A stretch of DNA of 64,000 nucleotides from Phycisphaerales bacterium (GCA_011053245.1 DRGS01000110.1:1-64000), one strand, 5' to 3'. Shown: positions 54,854-63,506, numbered from the stretch's first letter. A program made the numbers and translations. Notes: generated from the sequence alone by a model not told the origin.

Positions 54854-55899
54854 TCTCCGATTCCTCCTTCCAAATGATCTGGCTTAAGAGGTGTACCCAT
54901 AGGCAGGTCTTTTAGAAAACGTTTCCCCACTATATTTTTCTTGTGTTTTGGTTTAAGCCCCTGACCGGGACGAATAGAGCGTATATTTTCATCGGTTACA
55001 ATATCTCCGGCTTTAACATCTGTGACAACAAAAAGCGATCGCCTGAAAATACAACTTTCCTCTTCGCTCTCGGTCAATCCGTAATGGATTTCTCCAATAG
55101 CTTTTTCGGCAATTCTTACATCATTTACAAGCTGTTTTAATTCATCGGGCTCAATCGAAAAGAAACTGTCCGGTGTTTGCTTTTCTCTGGATAAAGTAAA
55201 GTGTTTTTCGATCACACATGCTCCGAAAGCAATCGAACTTACCGAAGCTGCGATTCCCAGACTGTGGTCGGATAAACCTACAGGACAACCAAATCTTTCG
55301 CGCATATCTGGTATCGTTGCGAGATTCATTTCTTCTGGCTTGGCTGGATAACCGGAAACGCACTTCAAAAGTATTACTTCTTTTGCTCCCGCAGTTTTAG
55401 CCGTATCAACCGCCTCCTGTATCTCTTCAAGACTGCCCATCCCCGTAGATATTATCAAAGGCTTGCCGGTTTTAGACGCATATTCAATTAGCGGAAGGTC
55501 AACTAATTCAAAAGACGCTATCTTATGCGCGGCAATTCCCAGTTTCTCCAGCACATCAACACTTGTTTTGTCGAATGCTGTACACAAAAACAGCACCCCA
55601 AGATCGTCAGCGATCTTCTTTAACTCAGGAAACCATTCCCACGGCGTATACGCTTTTTTATATAGCTCGTATAGAGTTTGTCCACCCCATTCGGGATGAT
55701 CGATCATGAAGTATTTATTGTCAACATCTATTGTCATCGTCTCAGGTGTATACGCTTGGAATTTAACGGCATCAGCGCCGCAGTCCTTAGCGGCTTTTAC
55801 CATTTCTACGGCCCTGTCAAAATCTTGTCCGTGATTTGCCGATACCTCGGCAATAATAAAAACGGAACCGCCACCTATTGTTTTATTAGAGATTTTCAT
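54850..55899 (-). CDS. pseI: Pseudaminic acid synthase
   Basis: 349 aa from ATG 55899 (ATGA overlap with the upstream gene; ATG 55905 is an alternative). Condenses the 2,4-diamino-2,4,6-trideoxy-L-altrose derivative with phosphoenolpyruvate. NeuB barrel with IIAEVSANHGQDFDRAVEM, KFQAYTPETMT, IISTGMGSLEEI, LSDHSLGI, and EKHFTLSREKQTPDSFFS. C-terminal SAF antifreeze-like domain with IRPGQGLKP. The acceptor pocket would need to accept N-formyl groups if the neighbouring formyltransferases act before it. Confidence 0.93.
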   Translation of the reverse strand: MKISNKTIGGGSVFIIAEVSANHGQDFDRAVEMVKAAKDCGADAVKFQAYTPETMTIDVDNKYFMIDHPEWGGQTLYELYKKAYTPWEWFPELKKIADDLGVLFLCTAFDKTSVDVLEKLGIAAHKIASFELVDLPLIEYASKTGKPLIISTGMGSLEEIQEAVDTAKTAGAKEVILLKCVSGYPAKPEEMNLATIPDMRERFGCPVGLSDHSLGIAASVSSIAFGACVIEKHFTLSREKQTPDSFFSIEPDELKQLVNDVRIAEKAIGEIHYGLTESEEESCIFRRSLFVVTDVKAGDIVTDENIRSIRPGQGLKPKHKKNIVGKRFLKDLPMGTPLKPDHLEGGIGE

Positions 55900-56558
55900 T
55901 TGCATTCTTCTTTAAAAATCTTCAGTATATACTTGTTGCCTTTGTAATAAAAAAAAGCAGGAAAATCTTCATTGCTTACCGTCCGCAAAAGATTAAACTG
56001 CTCTAATAGACTTTTATTCATATCCAATTCGCTGTCACTCGGTGTTCTTTTGGGGTAATAAGTTTCCTCGCCTTTTTGTGATTTCGGCACTATACTTTCA
56101 CGTCCGCCCAAAAACTTCTCGCACATCTGTATGGTTTTCATGGCTTGCTTTTCACGTATCTTGTCGTGCAGTTCGTTCCCATCCAGTTCAATATAGTCCT
56201 TGATATATATATCACCGCTGTCAACACCGGTGGCTGCTTCGAAAAGAACTATCGGTATTCGGTTTTTGCCCTCGATGACCTGCCAGAAAAGTGGCGACCA
56301 CCCTTTACCCCTGGGCAGGTCGCTTTCGTGAACTACTAAATTATATTTATGCTTGTTTAGAAATTGTTCCTCTATGAGTTTGAAATAACTCAGTATAAAA
56401 ACCACCTGATACGATTCGTCTATCTGGCTATGCTCTAAAAAAAACTGAGCCGCAAAACCTTTCTTTGAAAGACGCCCAGCAAGATCTTTACCGTATGGCA
56501 CAAACCAACTGGCTTCTGAAGTAAGAACTGCTATCTTCAAGTTATCTATTTCAGGCAT
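55896..56558 (-). CDS. Sugar N-formyltransferase-like protein (second copy)
   Basis: 220 aa from ATG 56558 (or GTG 56567), overlapping the deacetylase gene. Formyltransferase fold: IAVLTSEASWF, then YNLVVHESDLPRGKGWSPL, with His-Glu-Ser in the place of the usual HPSLLP catalytic His, and TGVDSGDIYIK, in which the Asp is the catalytic acid. Ends with a KGNKYILKIF OB-like tail. It should transfer formyl from N10-formyl-THF to an amino sugar. Only about 30 percent similar in motifs to the other copy at 57.2-57.9 kb, so not a fresh duplication. Confidence 0.8.
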   Translation of the reverse strand: MPEIDNLKIAVLTSEASWFVPYGKDLAGRLSKKGFAAQFFLEHSQIDESYQVVFILSYFKLIEEQFLNKHKYNLVVHESDLPRGKGWSPLFWQVIEGKNRIPIVLFEAATGVDSGDIYIKDYIELDGNELHDKIREKQAMKTIQMCEKFLGGRESIVPKSQKGEETYYPKRTPSDSELDMNKSLLEQFNLLRTVSNEDFPAFFYYKGNKYILKIFKEECK

Positions 56559-57220
56559 CTGACACACTTAAAAGCCTCAGCATATTTCAATCCCGTCTTG
56601 ACTCCCCAATTCTTTGCATTCAGCTCGACTGCATCAAGAGATCGCGGATGCGGAAATTCTCTCATCTCGGATTTATAATGCTCCAACGCTTGTAGTTTTG
56701 TCTTGATCGTTTCCGATACATCAAAAAACGTATCTGGTGAAAAAGTCAAAGGATACTTCCATTCCGTCGACGACATTACCTCAAACGAATATATTTCCCG
56801 AACACTTTCGCCAACCATCGGACGGGTCGCCGTCAGCACTGCTTCATATGTCAAACGATGATCTATATTTAAGTCATTACAATAATGCGTCAAGACAACG
56901 TCGGGTTTAACCTTTCCTTTTATCTCGTCTACTACCTTTACAATATCAAGCAATGCAACAGTATCAAAACTGTTATCAGGAAAATCAAAACCAAAAACTT
57001 CCTTGGCACCAACTGCTTTATTCGCTGCTTCCATGCAGGCATTCAATGCTTCGATCTGTTTTTTTGCTTCATGGCAGTCATGCCCGCGTGCGGCAACACC
57101 TCTGCCAAGGATCAGCGTATAAACCTGGTCGCCTTGCTGAGCAAACTTCGCCATCGTACCGCCACAGCCGAGGATTTCGTCATCGGGGTGAGCTGCTACA
57201 ACCAATATTTTATTTCCCAT
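56546..57220 (-). CDS. PIG-L/LmbE-type sugar de-N-acetylase
   Basis: 224 aa; AAGG upstream of ATG. Zinc-dependent N-acetylglucosamine deacetylase family. Metal-site motif AAHPDDE (9-15), then GCGGTMAKF; LTHYCNDLNIDHRLT gives the third histidine. It lies between two formyltransferase genes, overlapping one of them. Reasonable role: removes an N-acetyl group from a nucleotide sugar or the free sugar, making an amine for formylation. Confidence 0.87.
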   Translation of the reverse strand: MGNKILVVAAHPDDEILGCGGTMAKFAQQGDQVYTLILGRGVAARGHDCHEAKKQIEALNACMEAANKAVGAKEVFGFDFPDNSFDTVALLDIVKVVDEIKGKVKPDVVLTHYCNDLNIDHRLTYEAVLTATRPMVGESVREIYSFEVMSSTEWKYPLTFSPDTFFDVSETIKTKLQALEHYKSEMREFPHPRSLDAVELNAKNWGVKTGLKYAEAFKCVRCLK

Positions 57221-57914
57221 CTTTTACCTTTATTAATGCTTGTGCCAGTATCTGCCCGTTTTCTTGACAGGCTTTCGAAAATTCTATTTTAAACCTTCCT
57301 GTTTCTACAAATGCGTTGGGGTAACCTTCCCCATCTAGCATTCGTATATAATCGTAAATTTCGGAAATATTCCCCAAATCGGATATGTCACTTTGATCAG
57401 GTGTTCGTCGTTTAAAAAGAATCGCCTCCCCCTCTTGTGGTGTCGGTTTGATGTCCTTGCGTAACATCTTAGGGATCATCTTGCCAAAAACCACTTCGGA
57501 ACCCCTGATAAATATCTCTGTCGCCGTTCCCTCCAGACTAAGATCACTCTTAAGATAGACAGGCCCTGCGTCAATGTCATTAACTACACGAATGGCTGAT
57601 ATCTTTGTTTCCTGTAAACCACATACGATAAGATTTTGTAAAGGACTCCCACCTCTACCGAACGGAAGATCGGTCATGTGAAAAACAACACATTCAAAAT
57701 TGTTGTATATTTCTTCCGGTATGATCCATGACCAGTGTGGAAAGAAAATATACCTCGGCTCAAACGCGATTACCTTTTCATATGTTAGTTCGTCTTTATC
57801 GCTGATAATTTTTATATTCAACTGTGAATTGTCCGCGACAAGCTTCTCGGCTTTCTCAATGTTCCACGATTTTATCGTAGCTATTAAGATATTGTTATTT
57901 TCTGTCATTTTCAT
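57210..57914 (-). CDS. Sugar N-formyltransferase-like protein (first copy)
   Basis: 234 aa; ATG overlaps the pseG stop (ATGA). Formyl_trans_N type: VVFHMTDLPFGRGGSPLQN, where His-Met-Thr-Asp occupies the catalytic His position, and RVVNDIDAGPVYLK, in which Asp-Ala-Gly matches the conserved catalytic Asp. N-terminus ILIATIKSWNIEKAEKL. Related to sugar N-formyltransferases such as VioF and FdtF rather than Met-tRNA formyltransferase, judging by length (no full C-terminal tRNA domain). Probably modifies the 4-amino group made by PseC in place of PseH. Confidence 0.8.
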   Translation of the reverse strand: MKMTENNNILIATIKSWNIEKAEKLVADNSQLNIKIISDKDELTYEKVIAFEPRYIFFPHWSWIIPEEIYNNFECVVFHMTDLPFGRGGSPLQNLIVCGLQETKISAIRVVNDIDAGPVYLKSDLSLEGTATEIFIRGSEVVFGKMIPKMLRKDIKPTPQEGEAILFKRRTPDQSDISDLGNISEIYDYIRMLDGEGYPNAFVETGRFKIEFSKACQENGQILAQALIKVKDGK

Positions 57915-58894
57915 TGTACAAGCACATCACATATTCTTCCGGCTCCATTGCCATCAATCAGTTGCCTTGCTCGTCTTGAAAAACTGAATCTATTATCGTA
58001 AGGCATGATTTTTTCTAAGGCTGTCTTCAGTTTAAACAAAAAGTTCTTATCGTCATGTCTGCCTGCGTATTCCACAGACCCTGCTTTGCTCCAGCCGGAG
58101 ATATTTTGCAGTTGATTTTCAGCCACGCAAACGGCTATTGTAGGCAAGCCAACGCTGGCAAGTTCGTATAGTGTTTGGCCGCCAGCCGAGATCGCAATGT
58201 CGCTCTGCTGCATCGCTGACATGAAATTTACTGCGTCCATATCCCACAGCAATTCTGTGTTGTCGTCTTGCAGCTTTTCTATTTCGGAAATATTTGAAAA
58301 CAGGCTGGTAACTGCTATCTTTTTCTTCAAGTCAGGATAAGCATCGTTTAGCAGTGACTGGATCAACGGGGTGGCATTGTGCATATCCGAACCGCCGCAG
58401 GTAAGCAGCAATGTTTCAACTTTCCGTCGTATCTCTGTTGCGGGGACATTGCAAAACTCCCTCCTTAAAGGGAAATACGTTGCGCCCAATAGATATGTGA
58501 CTCCCGACTTTACAGGGTAGTTCAATTCTTCAGATGAAATTGCTCCATTAAGAACAAAGCCCTTCGGGTAATCGATCCGCAAGTCATCATCAAAATAAAC
58601 CGCAGTACCAACTTGTTTAGAAACAGCCTCGTACACCTCATGGCTTGCCAGGTAGGAATCTACGAATGCAATGTCGCAGTCCTTAAGAACTTCAAAAAGG
58701 AGTCCCTTGTTATTGATCCAATCTAAGAGCCGATATCGTTTGCCCGCAAGCAGTCCTTCAATCGGTTTCTCGCCAAAAACGATCATCTCAGGCGTTAACC
58801 TATATTCTTCAAAGGCTTGATAAATGGACGTGCATCTCGAAATATGCCCATATCCAATATCACCGCCGCATTCTGTCAGAATTAATATTTTCAC
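57911..58894 (-). CDS. pseG: UDP-sugar hydrolase of the pseudaminic acid pathway
   Basis: 327 aa from GTG 58894. Removes UDP from the 2,4-diacylamino-2,4,6-trideoxy-L-altrose nucleotide by a GT-B-like mechanism. DIGYGHISRC (12-21) places the catalytic His at position 17, as in Campylobacter PseG. LLTCGGSDMHNATPL and AISAGGQTLYELASVGLPTIAVCVAENQ form the UDP site. Coupled to the formyltransferase by ATGA. Confidence 0.9.
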   Translation of the reverse strand: MKILILTECGGDIGYGHISRCTSIYQAFEEYRLTPEMIVFGEKPIEGLLAGKRYRLLDWINNKGLLFEVLKDCDIAFVDSYLASHEVYEAVSKQVGTAVYFDDDLRIDYPKGFVLNGAISSEELNYPVKSGVTYLLGATYFPLRREFCNVPATEIRRKVETLLLTCGGSDMHNATPLIQSLLNDAYPDLKKKIAVTSLFSNISEIEKLQDDNTELLWDMDAVNFMSAMQQSDIAISAGGQTLYELASVGLPTIAVCVAENQLQNISGWSKAGSVEYAGRHDDKNFLFKLKTALEKIMPYDNRFSFSRRARQLIDGNGAGRICDVLVQ

Positions 58895-58921
58895 AAATAT
58901 AGCATATGAAATAGTCAGCTA

Positions 58922-59572
58922 TTAAGCTTTGCGTTTCTCGAGCAGATACATGCTGTCAAAATTATCGTCATGACAATACTTAACTCGCTTCTCTTTAAGT
59001 AACTCCAAATCTTTAAATTCGGTTTTGTATAATGCGGCGAAATCTGTTTTCCACAACAAATCATCATTGCCGCGGTAATTAACTTCTGTATAAGAATCCG
59101 CATAATACTCAAAGCCCCATATATATTTACTGCTGCATCTATAGATCTCTTTCAGAATATCCTTGATGTCGGAAGGTGATATATGGATAAGCACTCCAGA
59201 GGTAAATACTAAGTCGAAAAAGCCGTCCTTATAAGGTATATCAAAGCCACTTCCAAAGATGATGTTAATGTCTTTAGTGATCTCTTTGCTTTTTTCAATT
59301 GCATGTTTATTTATTTCTACGCCATAAAGATTTTTAAAACCCATGTCCTGAAGGCATAAAAGCTGGCCGCCAACATTAGAGCCTACTTCTAATATTCGGA
59401 TATCTTTATTCAACAGGTTAAGAAATTCTTTGTTTAGCTCTGTTCTCGTGACATTGTAGTTTTCTTGATATAATGAATTTAAATCCGATAACCTGGAATG
59501 ATTCCGATTAACATAATTGTTACCAAAATCGTCCATCCATTTCGACATTTGTTTCGTTGTTTTTGCGGACAT
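58922..59572 (-). CDS. Pseudaminic acid biosynthesis-associated methyltransferase
   Basis: 216 aa; GAGGG before ATG. Class I SAM methyltransferase: motif I ILEVGSNVGGQLLCLQ (~56-71), YGVEINKHAIEKSK, DLVFTSGVLIHISPSD. Matches TIGR03587, a family that is genetically tied to pseudaminic acid operons. It may N- or O-methylate a pathway intermediate. Located between pseC and pseG. Confidence 0.83.
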   Translation of the reverse strand: MSAKTTKQMSKWMDDFGNNYVNRNHSRLSDLNSLYQENYNVTRTELNKEFLNLLNKDIRILEVGSNVGGQLLCLQDMGFKNLYGVEINKHAIEKSKEITKDINIIFGSGFDIPYKDGFFDLVFTSGVLIHISPSDIKDILKEIYRCSSKYIWGFEYYADSYTEVNYRGNDDLLWKTDFAALYKTEFKDLELLKEKRVKYCHDDNFDSMYLLEKRKA

Positions 59573-59582
59573 GAAAGCCCTC

Positions 59583-60743
59583 TTAAATATTATTTAAAAT
59601 GGTTAATAGGGTGTTGGTTACGCACCGGGTGTCTTCTTGAGACATAGCAGGGAACAATGGAAGGCTGATCTCTCTGGCATAAAAATCTTCTGCGTTAGGG
59701 CATGACCCTTTTTTAAAACCCAACTGTTGATAGTAGGGCTGGAGATGAACGGGAATATAATGAACCTGAACACCAAGACCGTTTTCCCTAAGCCTTGTAA
59801 ATATCTCTTTCTTTTTGTTCTTATACTTGTCTTTCAGTCTTATCGGGTATAAATGACAAGCCGACTTCGCATAACCTTTCTCGACTGGAATATCAAAAAA
59901 CTCGTTTCCCTCAAAAGCCTTACGATATATTTCAACTATCTCTCTTCTTCTTAGGATGAACCGGTCCAGTTTTTTTAGCTGGCTGCACCCCAATGCCGCC
60001 TGAATATCTGTTATGCGATAATTATAACCGAGATGTTGCATCTCATAATACCAACCGCCGTCAGAATCTGTTATATTTATCAGATTGCCAGGAGACTTGG
60101 TAACTCCGTGCTGACGGAACATCACAAGCTTTTCGTAGGTATCTGGGTCGTTAGTCAATACCGCGCCGCCCTCGCCCGTTGCGATTGTTTTAACCGGATG
60201 AAAACTAAAAACCGTCATATCCGAATACTTGCAGTCCCCGATCTTTCTATCAAGGTGTTCTCCGCCCAAAGCATGACATCCGTCTTCTATCACAAATAGA
60301 TCGTGCTTTTTCGCGATTGCATTTATTCTTTCAAGGTCGCAGGGATGACCGGCGTAATGCACCGGAACGATTGCTTTGGTTTTAGCTGTTATCGCACTTT
60401 CGATAAGGTTCGCGTCGACGTTGCCTGTATCAGGCTCGACATCCACAAATACCGGCTTGCCTCCAAGATATAATGCTGCGTTAGAAGTCGCAAGGAAAGT
60501 CATCGGCGAAGTTATGATCTCTTCGCCTTCGCCCAGCCCCATTGCAAAATAGGCCCCATGCAACGCAGCCGTGCCCGACGAAAATGCAACCGCATATTTT
60601 GCTCCGCAATAAGAGGCAAGCGACTCCTCGAACTCTTTTACCTTTGGTCCTTGCGTAAGAAAATCAGATCTCAGTGTTTCGACAACAGACTGAATATCAT
60701 CTTCTTCTATACATTGCCTGCCATAGTTGATGAATTTAGTCAA
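59583..60743 (-). CDS. pseC: UDP-4-amino-4,6-dideoxy-L-altrosamine transaminase
   Basis: 386 aa from TTG 60743, with GGAG nine bases upstream; overlaps the pseB stop by 8 bp. PLP enzyme that aminates the C4 keto group of the PseB product. DegT/DnrJ/EryC1 fold: FSSGTAALHGAYFAMGLG, VIEDGCHALGG, and FSFHPVKTIATGEGG with the Schiff-base Lys185. C-terminal RLRENGLGVQVHYIPVH. Length normal for PseC. Confidence 0.93.
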   Translation of the reverse strand: MTKFINYGRQCIEEDDIQSVVETLRSDFLTQGPKVKEFEESLASYCGAKYAVAFSSGTAALHGAYFAMGLGEGEEIITSPMTFLATSNAALYLGGKPVFVDVEPDTGNVDANLIESAITAKTKAIVPVHYAGHPCDLERINAIAKKHDLFVIEDGCHALGGEHLDRKIGDCKYSDMTVFSFHPVKTIATGEGGAVLTNDPDTYEKLVMFRQHGVTKSPGNLINITDSDGGWYYEMQHLGYNYRITDIQAALGCSQLKKLDRFILRRREIVEIYRKAFEGNEFFDIPVEKGYAKSACHLYPIRLKDKYKNKKKEIFTRLRENGLGVQVHYIPVHLQPYYQQLGFKKGSCPNAEDFYAREISLPLFPAMSQEDTRCVTNTLLTILNNI

Positions 60744-61728
60744 ACTTCATTTCTCCTATTATTTCTGCAAGCTCTTTTGGCTTAAGCCATTTGTCATTAA
60801 TATCACTGCTAAAGACAAAACCGTCCGGAACTGTTTCGTATTTTTCATACTTATCGTGAGTCTTATCGCTAACCTCAAACTGCGGAAGAATAACATAAAT
60901 GCCGTTTATCTTTTTTGTGCTTCTAGCCTCATCGCAGGATATAAGGCTTTCATGAAGTTTCTCGCCTGGGCGAATCCCCGTGATCTTGAATGTGCAATTC
61001 GGCGAAATAGCTTTTGCAAGGTCGGTTACCGTCATTGATGGGATGTCAGGAACAAATATCTCACCGCCTTTGGTTTCTTTGATCGCCGTCATCACCAGCT
61101 CCACTGCTTGCTCAAGCGTTATCCAAAAACGGGTCATTTTTTCGTCTGTGATCGGGAATTCAGTCACGCCGTCATTTTTAAATTTAACGAACAGCGGAAT
61201 AACGCTACCTCGCGATCCCATAACATTACCATAACGAACCGCAGAAAATCGGGTCTTGCCGCCGCCATAAGCATTAGCTGCTATGAAAACCTTCTCTGCA
61301 ACCAGCTTGGTAGCGCCATAAAGATTCGCAGGGCTCACCGCCTTGTCTGTTGAAAGGGCGATCACTTTTTTGACACCTTGGTTCAATGCCGCTGAAACGA
61401 TGTTCTCTGCGCCGATCACATTTGTTTTAACAGCTTCTGTAGGATTGTATTCTAACGCAGGAACTTGTTTCAGTGCCGCTGCGTGTATTACATAGTCAAC
61501 CCCTTCGAACGCTCTTTGAAGGCGAGACTCGTCTCTCACATCGCCAAGGAAGAATCTCATCTGATCGTCCCATTTGGAGAATCTTTGTTGCATCTTATAC
61601 TGCTTAAACTCATCCCTCGAATAAACAATGACCTTTTTGGGGTTATGGTGTTCAAGGATGGTTTCGATGAACTTATGCCCAAAGGACCCTGTTCCGCCCG
61701 TGACCAATATTATTTTGTTCTCTAGCAT
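60736..61728 (-). CDS. pseB: UDP-N-acetylglucosamine 4,6-dehydratase (inverting)
   Basis: 330 aa; GGAG six bases before ATG 61728. Makes UDP-4-keto-L-arabino-hexulose derivative by C4 oxidation, C6 dehydration and C5 inversion. SDR motif TGGTGSFGHKF (10-20); catalytic triad STDKA with Asp128/Lys129 and YGATK with Tyr137. First gene of the minus-strand pseudaminic acid operon. Confidence 0.95.
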   Translation of the reverse strand: MLENKIILVTGGTGSFGHKFIETILEHHNPKKVIVYSRDEFKQYKMQQRFSKWDDQMRFFLGDVRDESRLQRAFEGVDYVIHAAALKQVPALEYNPTEAVKTNVIGAENIVSAALNQGVKKVIALSTDKAVSPANLYGATKLVAEKVFIAANAYGGGKTRFSAVRYGNVMGSRGSVIPLFVKFKNDGVTEFPITDEKMTRFWITLEQAVELVMTAIKETKGGEIFVPDIPSMTVTDLAKAISPNCTFKITGIRPGEKLHESLISCDEARSTKKINGIYVILPQFEVSDKTHDKYEKYETVPDGFVFSSDINDKWLKPKELAEIIGEMKFD

Positions 61729-61747
61729 TCATTTCTCCATTTTAATT

Positions 61748-61766
61748 AATAGCGTTGTCAGCTATT
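61748..61766 (-). promoter_or_regulatory. Hairpin in pseB leader
   Basis: AATAGC (61748-61753) and GCTATT (61761-61766) form a perfect 6-bp stem with a 7-nt loop just before the pseB ribosome-binding site. It could modulate translation or be incidental. No strong promoter can be read upstream. Confidence 0.3.
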
Positions 61767-61945
61767 GCGTTAATTTCTGTATAGTTATCTGTTGTTGTAG
61801 ACGAACTCCGTCCCCGTCGGTTGCAATCAACTCTTCTGTAATCAAAACAAAACAGCCTGCAATCCTAAGGCCAACCACATTTTTAGCTGCCAATGACTAA
61901 TATCGAACATCGGCATGTATATCGCATGAAAGATAGATAAAAAAC

Positions 61946-62224
61946 TTAGCTCTTTCGTGAATGCTCAAATGGAAAGATAGAAAATATTGAAAGCATAAAT
62001 GAGATTGCAAAAACACCAAGGATCCTTTTTGCAATTTTGCGGGGTATAGGGATTATTTCCGCCTTATCTGTAGTGGGCCTGCCTATCGAAATCCTGTTTT
62101 CTATTTTTTTGATATAGGATTTGAGATAGTCTTTCAATTCAGGCTTTTCGTAAACATCCTTCTTTTCTCGATACTCCGCTGAAACATTCTGCTGGTCTAA
62201 GCCACTGTCTTCCGAATACGCCAT
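61946..62224 (-). CDS. Small hypothetical membrane protein
   Basis: 92 aa, with a textbook AGGAGG nine bases before ATG 62224, so the frame is real. N-terminal two thirds are charged and likely cytoplasmic; one hydrophobic helix near residues 68-84 (ILGVFAISFMLSIFSIF) and a short basic tail follow. No family recognised. About 217 bp before pseB on the same strand, so it might precede the operon on one transcript. Confidence 0.68.
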   Translation of the reverse strand: MAYSEDSGLDQQNVSAEYREKKDVYEKPELKDYLKSYIKKIENRISIGRPTTDKAEIIPIPRKIAKRILGVFAISFMLSIFSIFPFEHSRKS

Positions 62225-62359
62225 ACTGTAAGGCCTCCTGCCATGGTCTTAAAAGAGTTTGCAGTCCCGAAAGATGATATGCAGAGGCGACATTTATGTT
62301 GCCGATTACATCATTTTCAAGCCAAATTAAGTTTTATATCATTAAGCGTACAAAGTAAA

Positions 62360-62374
62360 GACAGACAGACAGAA
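62360..62374. repeat. Short GACA tandem repeat
   Basis: About three and a half copies of GACA (agacagacagacag). Too short to call functional. Confidence 0.5.
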
Positions 62375-62441
62375 AGTCAAGGCTTTTAGGGTTTTCGCAA
62401 AAGTTTTTGGACATAAAAAGAGTCAATTATGTCATTAATCC

Positions 62442-62546
62442 TACTGCTGTCCGCTCATAAGTCGATAAGAACAGTTGTTTATAAACTGAGATTTCCCATG
62501 TAACGTTGTATATCTTAGCTCAGCAACGCCGCTGAGCATTTTTTTT
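62442..62546 (+). ncRNA. Candidate small RNA ending in an intrinsic terminator
   Basis: No protein gene precedes the terminator on this strand. TTGGAC (62407-62412), 17 bp, TGTCAT (62430-62435) could be a weak promoter, giving a ~105-nt transcript. Only an inference from position. Confidence 0.3.
62518..62546 (+). terminator. Intrinsic terminator
   Basis: GCTCAGC (62518-62524), loop AACGCC, GCTGAGC (62531-62537), then A and eight T. A perfect 7-bp GC-rich stem with a U-tract on the plus strand. The opposite strand has no T run. Confidence 0.82.
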
Positions 62547-62566
62547 GATATAATCTCCATTGCTCT

Positions 62567-62998
62567 CAACAATGCAAAGTTTCCAACTTGATTTTGAAAC
62601 TATTTCTGTCAAAGTAATAGCAAAAATACAAATTTGGCCACTGATTATCATTTCTTGGACGTACCTCAACCAGTGCCCCCGTCTGAGATTTACTTTTTAG
62701 CAATTCTCTGCATTAGCCAGACCCAATTGGTACAGGTTTCAATAGTCAGCGATTTTAACAAAACCGACTTTAGCGACAAATCTAGATTACATTTGTGAAA
62801 TAGGTGATTGTTTTTCCAAGGCCTTAAGATAAGATTACCTCAACATCCAAAAAAAACTTTGCTTCTCAATCTTTACATAATGGCAAAGACAATTCCTGTC
62901 ATTCTTATAAAAAAAGGCCAGTAGCTAAAAAGTCTCAGGACTATTAGCTTGAATCCCCTTTTTCCACACCCGATTTTATCCAACATTGCAAAGTTGCC
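62567..62998. repeat. Imperfect 18-bp direct repeat, 414 bp apart
   Basis: CAACAATGCAAAGTTTCC at 62567-62584 and CAACATTGCAAAGTTGCC at 62981-62998 (16 of 18 identical). Might mark an inserted segment or a recombinase site, or be chance. Confidence 0.35.
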
Positions 62999-63136
62999 CT
63001 CTCGACAAGTTTACCATTTTATTAGGCTCTAAAAAACTCAGCCTGTAGTTTGGTATGCCTTTGCATCTGTTCGTTGATCCTACAACGCTAAAGTGACTGT
63101 GTCGGGGACTTCATGAGATTCTAAGAGTTAACATGT

Positions 63137-63243
63137 TAGCCCAAAAAACACTATGGCGACGGACGGGCTAAGTGAGGAGGTAAAGTGAAGTACCCCGGGG
63201 GGTGTGGTTCGGCTCTGGGAAGTCAGGAGTCCCAACTTTTTTT
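63137..63243 (+). ncRNA. Stem-rich stretch ending in a terminator-like hairpin
   Basis: TAGCCC (63137) pairs with GGGCTA (63165); then ACCCC/GGGGGT around 63192-63203; then TGGGA (63216)-TCCCA (63234), followed by seven T at 63237-63243. Resembles a structured RNA with its own terminator, but I recognise no known family (checked by eye for tmRNA, RNase P, SRP and 6S signatures). Confidence 0.3.
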
Positions 63244-63441
63244 ATAAGAGACGATTAGCCGACACTAACCTTGAGACAAACGAAGACAACACCCGGTGCA
63301 GTGGGGACACACGACACCAAAACACCTTCGGGACGATCACTTTTATACGATTCCTGCCTCGCGCGTGCGCGGGCGAACAACTTGCGTGAGTTATCTTTCA
63401 CCCTGTCCCAAAGTAAATCTTAACAAACTCCGTTTCTTCTA

Positions 63442-63470
63442 TTGCACCTCTCGATGCATTATGTTACACT
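63442..63470 (+). promoter_or_regulatory. Promoter of the recombinase gene
   Basis: TTGCAC (63442-63447), a 17-bp spacer, and TACACT (63465-63470). About 30 nt of leader before ATG 63507, with CAGGAG in front of it. Confidence 0.6.
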
Positions 63471-63506
63471 CTAAGCGTAAATTGAAGTTTTACACAGGAG
63501 TTACCC

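Larger units (their letters stand above)
62225..63506. other. Long interval without protein genes
   Basis: No frame here looks coding; those at 63204-63389 and 63296-63550 have no family resemblance or credible ribosome-binding site. It does contain a strong intrinsic terminator (62518-62546), a stem-rich stretch (63137-63243), a GACA-repeat run near 62360-62374, and an 18-bp imperfect direct repeat at 62567 and 62981. Confidence 0.55.

Noticed and set aside
55896..57914. Formyltransferase genes as methionyl-tRNA formyltransferase
   Set aside because: Too short for Fmt's tRNA-binding C-terminal domain, altered catalytic loop, and location inside the pseudaminic acid operon.
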